A stretch of DNA of 64,000 nucleotides, taken from ZC4RG29 sp964521255 (lineage in GTDB: Bacteria; Bacteroidota; Bacteroidia; Cytophagales; Cyclobacteriaceae). Within the stretch, counting starts at the first letter, position 1. Every line of letters begins with the position of its first letter. Below the pieces are notes generated by a model. The model saw nothing but the letters and a program-made list of their open reading frames with translations. It searched no databases and was not told the origin of the DNA. The stretch covers positions 1-64,000 of the forward strand of contig CAZFRM010000022.1 in assembly GCA_964521255.1 (NCBI GenBank), in the 5' to 3' direction. Below are positions 25,988 through 34,312 of the stretch, piece after piece. A program made the translations under genes and the position numbers.

Positions 25988-26785
25988 TTATGTGTTTAGC
26001 TTAAACTTGATTGGCAGTACAAACTTTACACGTACAGGCCTTCCACTTTGCTTACCGGGTTTCCACGGAGGCATTTTACCCACAACACGAGCGGCTTCTC
26101 TATCACAGTCAGGATCAATGCCCTTCAATATTTGAATATCTGCGATCGATCCGTCTCTTTCTACGACAAAGCTTACAAACACTGAACCTTCAATGGACAT
26201 ACGTTGTGCTTTTGCAGGATACTTCAGGTTTTTCGAGATGAACTTATATACTGCCTGCATGCCCCCTTCAGGCTCGGGCATCTGCTCTACGACCATAAAA
26301 ATCTCATCACCGGTTCCTTTATCAACAATTTCGGCAACAGGTTCATCGAAAATTATTTCACCCGTCCCCTCTATTTCCTCATTACCGGTTTCATTTTGTT
26401 TGATCTCTTCAATGGTTGGCATCTCCTCTTCCTCGATAACTTCTTTCTCTGTTACTTTTGGAGGAAGAAATTTGATGATTTTTTTCACTTGAGGAATATC
26501 AATTTTTGGAGGTGGCGGAGTATTCTTATTGATTGGTGGAGGCGGCGCAAGATCGGTATAACGAATTGTCTTTGTCGGTACCTCTACTACTTTCTCCTTT
26601 CCCTTAATGAACTTCATAACAGATGGCCATGCAAGTACGAAACCAAAAAAAAGTATTGCTGCCAGAAATGCCAAGACTACATTCCCCGCATATTTTTTTC
26701 TGATAAAGTAAGCCCCGTACTCCTTATTTCTTTTTTCAAAAATTATATCCTCCCAGCTGGGTAACTGAACATTTTCCTTACTCAT
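25988..26785 (-). CDS. tonB: TonB-family energy transducer
   Basis: A 265-residue protein that should span the periplasm and pass proton-motive energy to outer-membrane receptors. Layout: cytosolic N-terminus of about 30 residues (EKRNKEYGAYFIRKKYAGN, the usual Bacteroidota form), one membrane helix (VVLAFLAAILFFGFVLA), a proline- and then acid-rich linker (PPPPINKNTPPPPK; VIEEEEMPTIEEI), and a C-terminal TonB domain (YPAKAQRMSIEGSVFVSFVV, MPPWKPGKQSGRPVRVKF). The stop is 1 base from the small membrane gene, and the start overlaps exbD by 4 bases. Confidence 0.93.
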   Translation of the reverse strand: MSKENVQLPSWEDIIFEKRNKEYGAYFIRKKYAGNVVLAFLAAILFFGFVLAWPSVMKFIKGKEKVVEVPTKTIRYTDLAPPPPINKNTPPPPKIDIPQVKKIIKFLPPKVTEKEVIEEEEMPTIEEIKQNETGNEEIEGTGEIIFDEPVAEIVDKGTGDEIFMVVEQMPEPEGGMQAVYKFISKNLKYPAKAQRMSIEGSVFVSFVVERDGSIADIQILKGIDPDCDREAARVVGKMPPWKPGKQSGRPVRVKFVLPIKFKLNT

Positions 26786-27294
26786 AAGTTTGATGCTTTA
26801 ACTAGTTCTTCATCTTCCGGAGTTATATCAACCAGTGCAAATCGCGCCATATTAGTGATGGTCATCTCATCAAGAATATCTACTACATTCTTGTACTTCG
26901 ATTTATCAGAAGGTTTGATCAATACTACAAGCCCTTTTACACTTGCATTTTCCGCTACCAAAAGCTTGCGCACACCGTCTTTCGAAAAGTTGGTGAGTTC
27001 AACTTTTGGTTCCGTAATTCCCTTGTACCAGTATATCTTATCCTGCTCTCCCAGAATGAGCGTAATTACTTTAGCTTCGTTTACCAAAGGTGCTTCATCA
27101 CCTTCTTTGACCTTATCAGGCATTGTAACTTCCATTGTCTGGGGCTTGTTAAGCGTTGTGGTCATCACAAAGAAAGTAAGCAGCAGGAAGGCCAAATCCA
27201 CCATAGGCGTCATATCAATACGCGTAGATGCTTTTTTCGCCCTTACTTTACCGCCCTTCTTTTTACCACCGTCACCTTGACTTAATTCTGCCAT
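26782..27294 (-). CDS. exbD: ExbD/TolR-family biopolymer transport protein (second of two)
   Basis: A 170-residue protein with a basic cytosolic start (KKKGGKVRAKKASTR), one membrane helix bearing the proton-path aspartate (MTPMVDLAFLLLTFFV), and a periplasmic domain. With ExbB it forms the proton-driven motor that powers TonB. It is a paralogue of the exbD gene 39 bases upstream (27,334-27,924); paired ExbDs are usual in Bacteroidota. The stop overlaps the tonB start by 4 bases. Confidence 0.93.
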   Translation of the reverse strand: MAELSQGDGGKKKGGKVRAKKASTRIDMTPMVDLAFLLLTFFVMTTTLNKPQTMEVTMPDKVKEGDEAPLVNEAKVITLILGEQDKIYWYKGITEPKVELTNFSKDGVRKLLVAENASVKGLVVLIKPSDKSKYKNVVDILDEMTITNMARFALVDITPEDEELVKASNL

Positions 27295-27333
27295 ATCTTA
27301 TGTGGTTTAAAATTTCTTGAACTTTAATCTTTA

Positions 27334-27924
27334 TTATACACCTTCAGTTTCCATATTAGTGATCAGGTTAAACCTGTTCACTCTACGGTCAATTAAAGTA
27401 TTGATTACTTTCTTTATTACGGGATATTCCGCGTTACTGTCGCCTTTTATTGCAATCCGAACCTTCGGGTTTGCCAAACGTGCCTGCAGTACCCATTCAG
27501 CCAGTTCATTATTAACTGAATCCACGGGGATACCGGGTTGGTTAGTATTGCCACGTTCCTCATGCGTCATGCCCAAAAACTGTTTCAGGTTTCCTACAGG
27601 AACCCCAACACTAGACATGATGACAAACGTGCGTTTTTCCTCCGGAGTGAATGACAACGAGTAACGCTCGGCCATGTTATCCAGCAAAGTCGACCGGGTG
27701 TGTTGTCCATCCACGTTAAAGAATACGGCTCCTTCCTTTGAAATTGTAATTGTCACTACATCTGTTTCAGGAATCTTGATCTCAGAAACAGACGAAGGCG
27801 TATCTACAGCTACGGGTTCATCAGGAATAGCCGTGGCCGTTAACATAAAGAAAGTCACCAACAAAAAAGCCAAATCGACCATAGGCGTCATGTCAATCGG
27901 GGGTGCTATTTTAGAGCTTGCCAT
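27334..27924 (-). CDS. exbD: ExbD/TolR-family biopolymer transport protein (first of two)
   Basis: A 196-residue ExbD with the same membrane signature as its neighbour (MTPMVDLAFLLVTFFML) but a longer periplasmic domain (ERYSLSFTPEEKRTFVIMSS; AIKGDSNAEYPVIKKVI). It would share the ExbB motor; a heteromeric stator with the second ExbD is plausible. It starts 19 bases after the exbB stop. The two products differ strongly outside the membrane helix, so each likely has its own role. Confidence 0.92.
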   Translation of the reverse strand: MASSKIAPPIDMTPMVDLAFLLVTFFMLTATAIPDEPVAVDTPSSVSEIKIPETDVVTITISKEGAVFFNVDGQHTRSTLLDNMAERYSLSFTPEEKRTFVIMSSVGVPVGNLKQFLGMTHEERGNTNQPGIPVDSVNNELAEWVLQARLANPKVRIAIKGDSNAEYPVIKKVINTLIDRRVNRFNLITNMETEGV

Positions 27925-27943
27925 AATTCATTCATTTTATCAA

Positions 27944-28759
27944 TTAACCCTTATTCTGAGCTGTGAAATTCTGGATAATGCTAAAGCTTGACTCATCTAT
28001 AGCATGTGTCAGCGAGTCTATAGAGCTGGTAAAATAATTGTAGAATATGATGGCAAGAGCTGAAGTTCCAATACCCAATGCAGTATTGATCAACGCTTCC
28101 GAGATACCATTGGCAAGACCAATAGAATCAGGTGCTCCAGCTTGAGCAAGAGCTGCAAACGCTTTGATCATACCCATTACAGTTCCCAGCAGACCAAGCA
28201 GCGTTGCTACCGAAACAATCGTTGCAATGATCATGAGGTTTTTCTCCAGCATAGGCATTTCAAGCTGAGTTGTTTCTTCAATGTCCTTTTGAATAAGAAC
28301 TACTTTTTTATCAGGTTCAATAGAGGTGTTTTTAGCAAGATCGTTGTACTTAATAAGTCCTGCCTTAACCACGTTGGCTACCGATCCTTTTTGCCTGTCA
28401 CACTCGTCAATCGCCTGACTAATATTGTTTGTGGAGATCAGGTGTCTGATTTTTTGAACAAATTTTCTAATGCTTCCCTTTCCTTTAGATCTTGTTATCG
28501 TTATAAGACGCTCAATCGAAAAGGTAAGAGTGATTAACAATAGAGCGATCAGGACAGGAACGATATACCCTCCCTTATATATAATACCAAAATAATTTCC
28601 TTCAAGCGGGTGATTGGCTGGATCATTTCCCTGAAAATTGGCAGGGTTTCCCAACACATAAACAAAAATCAAAATGGCAATGACAATTTCAACGGGTATT
28701 ACCACAGCAGCAAATGCTGCACTTACGTTGTCTTTAAAAGACGAATTAGTTGTTTTCAT
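27944..28759 (-). CDS. exbB: ExbB/TolQ/MotA-family proton channel protein
   Basis: A 271-residue inner-membrane motor subunit with three or four predicted helices; the last two hold the family core (LMIIATIVSVATLLGLLGTV and IGLANGISEALINTALGIGT), with the conserved Thr/Gly/Pro-like pore pattern. The extra N-terminal helix (AFAAVVIPVEIVIAILIFVY) is common in Bacteroidota ExbB. It heads the operon exbB-exbD-exbD-tonB-small membrane protein-PstS-like-TPR, which covers 28,759 down to 23,161 on the minus strand. Confidence 0.93.
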   Translation of the reverse strand: MKTTNSSFKDNVSAAFAAVVIPVEIVIAILIFVYVLGNPANFQGNDPANHPLEGNYFGIIYKGGYIVPVLIALLLITLTFSIERLITITRSKGKGSIRKFVQKIRHLISTNNISQAIDECDRQKGSVANVVKAGLIKYNDLAKNTSIEPDKKVVLIQKDIEETTQLEMPMLEKNLMIIATIVSVATLLGLLGTVMGMIKAFAALAQAGAPDSIGLANGISEALINTALGIGTSALAIIFYNYFTSSIDSLTHAIDESSFSIIQNFTAQNKG

Positions 28760-28917
28760 AATTAAAAAAAATTAAAGGTTTAGACTAAAAGATTTAAAAT
28801 TTAGAATACGACAGATGGTGCGGACGCAAACATTCCTTTTCACTTGTCTTGCAGACAAGCATAGAATGTACAGCAGCGTACTAAGTCACGCTTATGCTGT
28901 TGATTTTGTATGATTGA

Positions 28918-29349
28918 TTAAATGAGCAGCTTCCGGTAAGCAATAGATATGGAAGGGCTCCATTCCGGCGGCAAATTAAACTGATAGCCAAGGCTTGAGT
29001 ACCAAATGCTATCGCCAAGCAACGAGCCTAAAGCAGACTCATCAATGCCAAAAAGGCAACGAATAAATTTTATAGATTCTTTCTTAACGGTAATGGGTCC
29101 ATTTTGAAAAGATTCTCTACGTTCACCGCAACTTGAGGGTGTGATATCTCCAGGGATAAGATATAAATGATCACCGGTATCAACAGTTGAAGACTGTGAA
29201 CTTATTTCTGAAGCCTTGTTCACATTCTTCCCGAAGTCGTGATTCGTAAACTGATAACCCGCTTGCATCAGGAGAAGTGCCACAATGGAAACCATTACAG
29301 GCGAAAGTAAATTGTCGTAAACAAAATTTCTATTAAAAATAAATTTCAT
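28918..29349 (-). CDS. Unknown protein with an N-terminal membrane segment, linked to a DedA gene
   Basis: A 143-residue protein I cannot place in a family. It has one hydrophobic stretch near the start (LLSPVMVSIVALLLMQAGYQF) and a polar remainder with two cysteine spots (PSSCGERR and FIRCLFGID). It begins 1 base after the DedA stop on the same strand, so it is probably co-transcribed with and translated after DedA. No enzyme motif is visible. Confidence 0.5.
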   Translation of the reverse strand: MKFIFNRNFVYDNLLSPVMVSIVALLLMQAGYQFTNHDFGKNVNKASEISSQSSTVDTGDHLYLIPGDITPSSCGERRESFQNGPITVKKESIKFIRCLFGIDESALGSLLGDSIWYSSLGYQFNLPPEWSPSISIAYRKLLI

Positions 29350-29350
29350 C

Positions 29351-29983
29351 CTACAATCCCTCCTTCACAATAGATTTTTTATGCTTTCTCCAGGAAATTA
29401 TTACCGGTAAACTTGATAGCAAGATCATTCCCACAATGATGATGTCCAGGTGATCCGTAATCAATGGAAATGCATTTCCCAACCAGTAACCAGCCATTAT
29501 CATTGAGGTAACCCAAATCGCCGCACCCGCTAAATTGTAAATAAAAAATTTGGTGAAATCAATTTTTACAATACCCGCAAGTATGGGGACAAAAGTTCTA
29601 ACGATAGGTAAAAACCTTCCGATGATAAAAGCCATCATTCCATAGCGGGTGTAGAAATTCTGTGTTATCTCCAGGTATTTCTTTTTATAAAAAAAATTCT
29701 CTTTCCTGTTTTTAAGATATCCTTCTGCCCAATAACCAAATCCATAGCCCACCGTTGTTCCACATACTGCTGCAGTGATTACGAGGAGAATAAGTATTCC
29801 GATTGGCATTGATAAATAAGGACTGTCACTGAGTAGCCCGGCAACAAACAAAAGGGAATCGCCAGGTAAAAAGAACCCAAAGAATAGACCTGTTTCAGCA
29901 AACACAATAAAGAGTAAAAGGGCAAGTCCTCCATACTCAATTATGGTTTCGGGTCGAAATAAGTCTATCAATAACACATCCAT
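29351..29983 (-). CDS. DedA-family membrane protein
   Basis: A 210-residue inner-membrane protein of the DedA (VTT/SNARE-associated) family. Marks: FAETGLFFGFFLPGDSLLFV, the re-entrant loop with its glutamate, and GRFLPIVRTFVPILAGI with the conserved arginines. DedA proteins act in envelope lipid homeostasis, with recent evidence for undecaprenyl-phosphate or phospholipid translocation, and depend on membrane potential. It is followed directly by an unknown small membrane-anchored protein. Confidence 0.92.
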   Translation of the reverse strand: MDVLLIDLFRPETIIEYGGLALLLFIVFAETGLFFGFFLPGDSLLFVAGLLSDSPYLSMPIGILILLVITAAVCGTTVGYGFGYWAEGYLKNRKENFFYKKKYLEITQNFYTRYGMMAFIIGRFLPIVRTFVPILAGIVKIDFTKFFIYNLAGAAIWVTSMIMAGYWLGNAFPLITDHLDIIIVGMILLSSLPVIISWRKHKKSIVKEGL

Positions 29984-30070
29984 TACACTAAATAGTTTTA
30001 AATGAAAATAATTTCACAATTCAACATCCTTCTATGGAACAATCAAGTCCAAATAAGAAGAAACGAAAAT

Positions 30071-30394
30071 TCAGGGTGCGTTTGTTGTAATGAAGAAGTA
30101 GGAGATGCTTCTTTCAATTAGACTGATGAAAAAGGGGCGTGCGTCTGAAATTTTTATGACCAATAGGCCTAATGAACTTACATGGAGATTCCAGTCAGTA
30201 GGTGCCTTCAGATCGATATCAGCGTCAGTATCCAGATTTTGGTTACTTCTCCATACGTCAGACTGAACTAAAGCAGACGAACTGGTGATTGTAACTTTTT
30301 CATCAAATCCTGTAGAATCAAAAGAAGCGTAACTTATGCTGATAACGAAAACCAGAAAGATCGCTTCCAGTATCCACCCCAAGAAATTCTTCAT
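30071..30394 (-). CDS. Small exported or membrane-anchored protein of unknown function
   Basis: A 107-residue product with an N-terminal hydrophobic segment (LGWILEAIFLVFVISISYASF, signal peptide or anchor) and a polar remainder (SSSALVQSDVWRSNQNLDTD) ending in a second weakly hydrophobic stretch. The ATG at 30,394 is preferred over one 30 bases upstream because it opens with a normal signal-like start, MKNFLGW. I recognise no family. It is flanked by gaps of about 90-190 bases. Confidence 0.45.
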   Translation of the reverse strand: MKNFLGWILEAIFLVFVISISYASFDSTGFDEKVTITSSSALVQSDVWRSNQNLDTDADIDLKAPTDWNLHVSSLGLLVIKISDARPFFISLIERSISYFFITTNAP

Positions 30395-30586
30395 CTGATC
30401 GGTTTTGTACACCATAATGCACAAAGGTATAATAAAATTCCAAATGGATTAAAATAAAACTTCTGTTTACAAATTCCTGGCACTTAATACATAAAATATT
30501 AATGTCGTACGAAATTTATGATTTGGTCTCCTAAAATAGATTCGCAATCTACATATCTATTGAAAGGCTTTTAAGCGGATTCTATA

Positions 30587-30994
30587 CTACACTCTGTACT
30601 TTTTCATGTGCGGCATTACCCTTTCTACCGGATTTGGTTTGAGCTTCATAATGTCTGTGGGTGTATGACAAAGTACGCAGCAGTGATTAAAAACTACAAT
30701 AGGATATTTTACGAGGTGAGCAGCATGAACCAATACCTCAAGCCATCCATTCATAGTATATGTATTCCCATGAATTTTTGATTTATAGTCTGAATGAGAA
30801 TGGTCTAATAATTCATCGGGATGAAGGCTAAGCATATTAACGATATCTTTCCAGTAAGTGGGTGACAGTTTCTCATGAATTACATCCACTTCATTTATAT
30901 GATTGCAAAAGTCCATCGCAATAGCTTTTGTTTGCTTTCCAATATTCGAGTGGGGGTCGTATATCAAAAAAAGCTCGTTAGGATGTAGATGCAT
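30587..30994 (-). CDS. ArsC/Spx-like thioredoxin-fold protein without the catalytic cysteine
   Basis: A 135-residue cytosolic protein with the fold and sequence order of the ArsC/Spx/MgsR family: LFLIYDPHSNIGKQTKAIAM where arsenate reductases have the CxxxxxR-type loop, then SPTYWKDIVNMLSLHPDELL, the S-D-Y-K-S-K-I-H segment, and the late VKYPIVVFNHCCVLCHTPTD. The catalytic cysteine near residue 16 is absent, so arsenate reduction is unlikely; a few Bacteroidota paralogues share this. A cluster of three cysteines (CCVLC) near residue 105 stands out. A single gene with its own promoter candidate. Confidence 0.7.
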   Translation of the reverse strand: MHLHPNELFLIYDPHSNIGKQTKAIAMDFCNHINEVDVIHEKLSPTYWKDIVNMLSLHPDELLDHSHSDYKSKIHGNTYTMNGWLEVLVHAAHLVKYPIVVFNHCCVLCHTPTDIMKLKPNPVERVMPHMKKYRV

Positions 30995-31020
30995 AGCTTT
31001 TGATTTTAGTGGTTTTGAAA

Positions 31021-31051
31021 TGAAGGTACAACAAAATCACTGGTTTTCAAA
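31021..31051 (-). promoter_or_regulatory. Candidate promoter of the ArsC-like gene
   Basis: On the minus strand TTTG (31,048-31,051), a 19-base spacer and TACCTTCA (31,021-31,028) resemble the TTTG-N19-TAnnTTTG pattern with two mismatches in the -7 box, about 27 bases before the ATG at 30,994. Confidence 0.35.
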
Positions 31052-31080
31052 CGTTTGCATTCGATTTCGCCCTTCTCTCC

Positions 31081-31108
31081 ATTTATCAGGCCCGCGAAAC
31101 TGATAAAT
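31081..31108 (-). terminator. Hairpin directly after nuoN of operon 2
   Basis: ATTTATCAG (31,081-31,089) pairs perfectly with CTGATAAAT (31,100-31,108) over a GC-rich 10-base loop. It lies 2 bases beyond the nuoN stop, where an operon terminator or 3'-end protecting hairpin would be expected. No T-run follows on the minus strand, so a classical intrinsic terminator is doubtful. Confidence 0.4.
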
Positions 31109-31110
31109 GT

Positions 31111-32541
31111 TTAACCAAACGCCATCATGTTTCTTATCACACTGATAATTTCCTGAGGAAAAACTCCAAACCAAATGAGCAAAACCGCCAGGAAATAGAT
31201 GGTTAAAATGCCTCCTACATAAACCGTCGGATGCAGCCGCGATTCATTTACAGCCGACGTCTCAAACATCAAAGCAATGATGCGAATGTAGTAGTAAAGT
31301 CCAATCACGCTGTTGATCACCAGCATAATCACGAGTAACCACAATTGCGTATCAACACCTGACGCCAGCAAATAAAATTTACCGATGAAACCCGCAGTTA
31401 AGGGAATACCCGCCAGTGAAAGTAACATGGCAATAAATGCTGTGGCGATTCCAGGTCGTATCCAAAAAAGTCCTTTGTAATCTTCCATTTTTTCCGCGTC
31501 CCGATCTTCATCAGATAATAAGGCAATAATGCCAAACGCACCCACGCTTGTAATGAAATATGCCACGAGATAAAAGCTCACTGCTTCAATGCCCAATTTG
31601 TTACCGCTTAAAAAAGCAACTAACAAATATCCAAGATGCGCTATTGAAGAGTAGGCCAATACACGTTTAACATTATTCTGTCGCAACGCCAGGAAATTAC
31701 CAACAAACATTGACGCTATAGAAATAATGGTGAAGGTGGTAACCAACTCAGGATGTGCAAACCCATTGACATTTGTAAAGAACCGGATGAGCACGACAAT
31801 CATCCCTCCCTTTGAAACGGTAGCAATGAACGCAGTTACCGGAGCCGGCGCGCCTTCATATACATCGGGCGTCCACATATGAAAGGGTACAATACCTAAT
31901 TTAAATCCCACGCCAACAACCATAAATCCCAATCCGGCCAATAGGATAACCGGTAGTTTCGTCAGGCCGGAGAAATAGTGTGACAATGCATTAAATTCCA
32001 TAGTTCCTGTGGTGGCATAAATCAATGCCATTCCAAACAAGAGGAATGCGGAAGAAAATGCAGCGAGTATAAGATATTTAATTCCTGCCTCATCTGATCG
32101 CTCGCGCTTGCGGAGGTACGCTATCATTCCATATAAAGCCACACTCAAAATTTCCAATCCAAGAAATAATGAAATAAAATGCTTGCTGATGACTAAGATA
32201 CATGCGCCCAAAGTAGCCAGGATAATCAGGATGTAGTACTCCCCTGTCCTTTCTTCACGCTGCTCAAAATAGGCGTACGACATCATGACAATAGCAAGCG
32301 ATGTCAGGGTGATAAGCCCTGTTGTAAATAGTCCCAATCCATCAATAATAAAGAGAGGTTCGATAAAATGGGTTTGTTTGCTTTGATTAATTAAAAAATA
32401 AAAGGAGGCAACCAGCGAAAGCGACGAAATAATATAGATAAGCCGATGGTTTCTTTTGACTGCTATAGATATCATGATCACCAGTGACCCCATTCCCATT
32501 ACAAATCCTGGTAATAAATTAAAGAAATCGATTTTCGTCAT
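31111..32541 (-). CDS. nuoN: NADH-quinone oxidoreductase subunit N (complex I, operon 2)
   Basis: A 476-residue antiporter-like membrane subunit closing the second nuo operon. Marks: SLFLGLEILSVALYGMIAYL with the channel glutamate, FKLGIVPFHMWTPDVYEGAP, NVKRVLAYSSIAHLGYLLVA. It is 22 residues longer than the operon-1 NuoN and reads more like the proteobacterial form (E. coli 485). A 262-base gap with a MITE-like element separates it from nuoM. Confidence 0.96.
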   Translation of the reverse strand: MTKIDFFNLLPGFVMGMGSLVIMISIAVKRNHRLIYIISSLSLVASFYFLINQSKQTHFIEPLFIIDGLGLFTTGLITLTSLAIVMMSYAYFEQREERTGEYYILIILATLGACILVISKHFISLFLGLEILSVALYGMIAYLRKRERSDEAGIKYLILAAFSSAFLLFGMALIYATTGTMEFNALSHYFSGLTKLPVILLAGLGFMVVGVGFKLGIVPFHMWTPDVYEGAPAPVTAFIATVSKGGMIVVLIRFFTNVNGFAHPELVTTFTIISIASMFVGNFLALRQNNVKRVLAYSSIAHLGYLLVAFLSGNKLGIEAVSFYLVAYFITSVGAFGIIALLSDEDRDAEKMEDYKGLFWIRPGIATAFIAMLLSLAGIPLTAGFIGKFYLLASGVDTQLWLLVIMLVINSVIGLYYYIRIIALMFETSAVNESRLHPTVYVGGILTIYFLAVLLIWFGVFPQEIISVIRNMMAFG

Positions 32542-32574
32542 GATGGTTAGCTATTAATGACTTTAATTCATTGG

Positions 32575-32723
32575 TGTCCGACTAAAATGTAGCATTCGTT
32601 TTAATCCCTTGATTTTCTTGATGTTTTTTATCTGGCCTCACTCCTACCTCTCTCCGAAGGAGAGAGACTATGGAATCAAGAAAATCAAGGGATTACGTAG
32701 GTGTTCGTTTTTTTAGTCGGGCA
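32575..32723. repeat. MITE-like nested inverted-repeat element in the nuoM-nuoN gap
   Basis: Three nested layers: outer 13-base ends TGTCCGACTAAAA (32,575-32,587) and its complement (32,711-32,723) with one mismatch; perfect 20-base inner arms AATCCCTTGATTTTCTTGAT (32,603-32,622) and 32,675-32,694; and a core hairpin CTCTCTCC-GAA-GGAGAGAG (32,648-32,666) inside the string TGGCCTCACTCC...GACTATGGA. The core, with its flanking words, recurs at 37,681-37,718, but the arms there are different. No transposase is encoded. It lies inside the presumed nuo transcript. Confidence 0.8.
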
Positions 32724-32803
32724 TTAGTTACTTTAATTATAAAGTTTAAAATTTCAGATAACGAATCACAGATCACAGTAAGGAACGTTGATCTGTTTCG
32801 TTA

Positions 32804-34312
32804 TCAATTCATCTTCTCCACCCTGGTGAAAGTCTTATTTTCTATCTTGAGTATTTCCACAACAACCTGCTTAGATGTTCTCAAAACGGTTTGAGGAAAC
32901 AAACCCAATACAATGATTACAACCACTAAGGGTATGAATATAAATTTCTCCCGGAGAGAAAGATCCGTCAGAGAATGTACAGAGGGATTTTCTTTTCCGA
33001 GAAAAACCTTTTGCATAATCCGAAGCGAATAAGCGGTTGCAAAAACAACTCCTATTGCCGCAAAGATTGTCAACACCGGGTTAGCTTTCCATGATCCGAT
33101 AAGCGTAAGAAATTCAGCAATGAAATTTCCCAGTCCCGGTAATCCTAATGAAGCAAGAACAAAAACAAAAGCAATTGTTCCCATGTACGGAACTTTGCTC
33201 CACAGTCCACCCATTTTTGTTATGTCTCTTGTGTGTATGCGTTCGTACAATGAACCTGCAATTAAGAACAATGCCCCCGTGCTTATACCATGCGTGATCA
33301 TTTGCATCACAACTCCCTGAAGCGCAAGTTCATTCAAGGCGAACACACCAAGTATTACAAATCCCATATGGCTGACACTGGTGTAGGCCACAAGTCGCTT
33401 AAGATCAGTTTGACCGTAGGCAAGGACAGCACCATAAAGAATTCCAATTACTCCTAACAACATGGCAACAGGTGCGAACTCGCGGGCAGCATCAGGAAAT
33501 AATGGAATCACAAAACGAAGCATTCCATAAGCCCCGGTTTTTAACAGAAGTCCCGCTAATATCAGGCTACCCGCTGTAGGCGCTTGTGAGTGTGCATCGG
33601 GTAGCCACGTATGAAACGGGAAAACAGGAAGTTTAACAACAAACGCTGCAAGAAAACCCATCATCAGCCAACGGGCCAACTCAGGATTAAGTGAAGCATT
33701 TAGTAACTGGAAGTAATTAAATGTGTATTCACCCGTATTTTTTCCATGAACAAAATATAAAGCAAGGATTGCGATCAGCATCAGTAATCCACTGGCTTGT
33801 GTGAAGATGAAAAATTTTATAGCCGCATAACGTTTGTTCTCGTGTCCCCAAATAATGATTAGAAAATACATCGGGACAAGCATGACTTCCCAGAAGAAAT
33901 AGAACAGGAATAAATCCATGGTAATAAAAACTCCGGCGATACCGGCTAACACCCACAGCAAATTGAAATGAAAGAATCCTACCCGGTATTGTATTTCTCT
34001 CCATGATGTAAGGATTGCTAATAATCCCAGGAAGAATGTTAAAGCAAGAAGCAAAAGACTTAATCCATCTAAGGCAAAAGATAAGCTGATACCAAAACCG
34101 GGAATCCATGCACGATGATATTGAAGAAGCCATGTTGACGATGTGAGATCAGTGGAGGGCAGGTATTGCGTCCACAGTTGGAGGACGATGATAAAATTAA
34201 TCAGCACAGTTATCAGCGACAACCATCGTGAAAAAGTTGTACTCCACCTTGCAACCACCCAGGCCGCAACGCCACCTGCCATTAACAAACCGATGAGCAC
34301 AACCATTATCAT
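32804..34312 (-). CDS. nuoM: NADH-quinone oxidoreductase subunit M (complex I, operon 2)
   Basis: A 502-residue antiporter-like proton-channel subunit. Marks: FYFFWEVMLVPMYFLIIIWG with the FWE glutamate, VKLPVFPFHTWLPDAHSQAP, KRLVAYTSVSHMGFVILG. The ATG at 34,312 overlaps the nuoL stop (ATGA); further upstream in-frame codons would run into nuoL and add a cysteine-rich stretch foreign to the family. Length is like E. coli NuoM (509). Confidence 0.95.
   Translation of the reverse strand: MIMVVLIGLLMAGGVAAWVVARWSTTFSRWLSLITVLINFIIVLQLWTQYLPSTDLTSSTWLLQYHRAWIPGFGISLSFALDGLSLLLLALTFFLGLLAILTSWREIQYRVGFFHFNLLWVLAGIAGVFITMDLFLFYFFWEVMLVPMYFLIIIWGHENKRYAAIKFFIFTQASGLLMLIAILALYFVHGKNTGEYTFNYFQLLNASLNPELARWLMMGFLAAFVVKLPVFPFHTWLPDAHSQAPTAGSLILAGLLLKTGAYGMLRFVIPLFPDAAREFAPVAMLLGVIGILYGAVLAYGQTDLKRLVAYTSVSHMGFVILGVFALNELALQGVVMQMITHGISTGALFLIAGSLYERIHTRDITKMGGLWSKVPYMGTIAFVFVLASLGLPGLGNFIAEFLTLIGSWKANPVLTIFAAIGVVFATAYSLRIMQKVFLGKENPSVHSLTDLSLREKFIFIPLVVVIIVLGLFPQTVLRTSKQVVVEILKIENKTFTRVEKMN

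Noticed and set aside
26204..26764. Plus-strand frame of 186 codons opposite tonB
   Set aside because: The minus-strand TonB motifs are clear and this frame has no family character.
32670..32894. Plus-strand frame across the element in the nuoM-nuoN gap
   Set aside because: It is made from the inverted arms and the antisense of nuoM.
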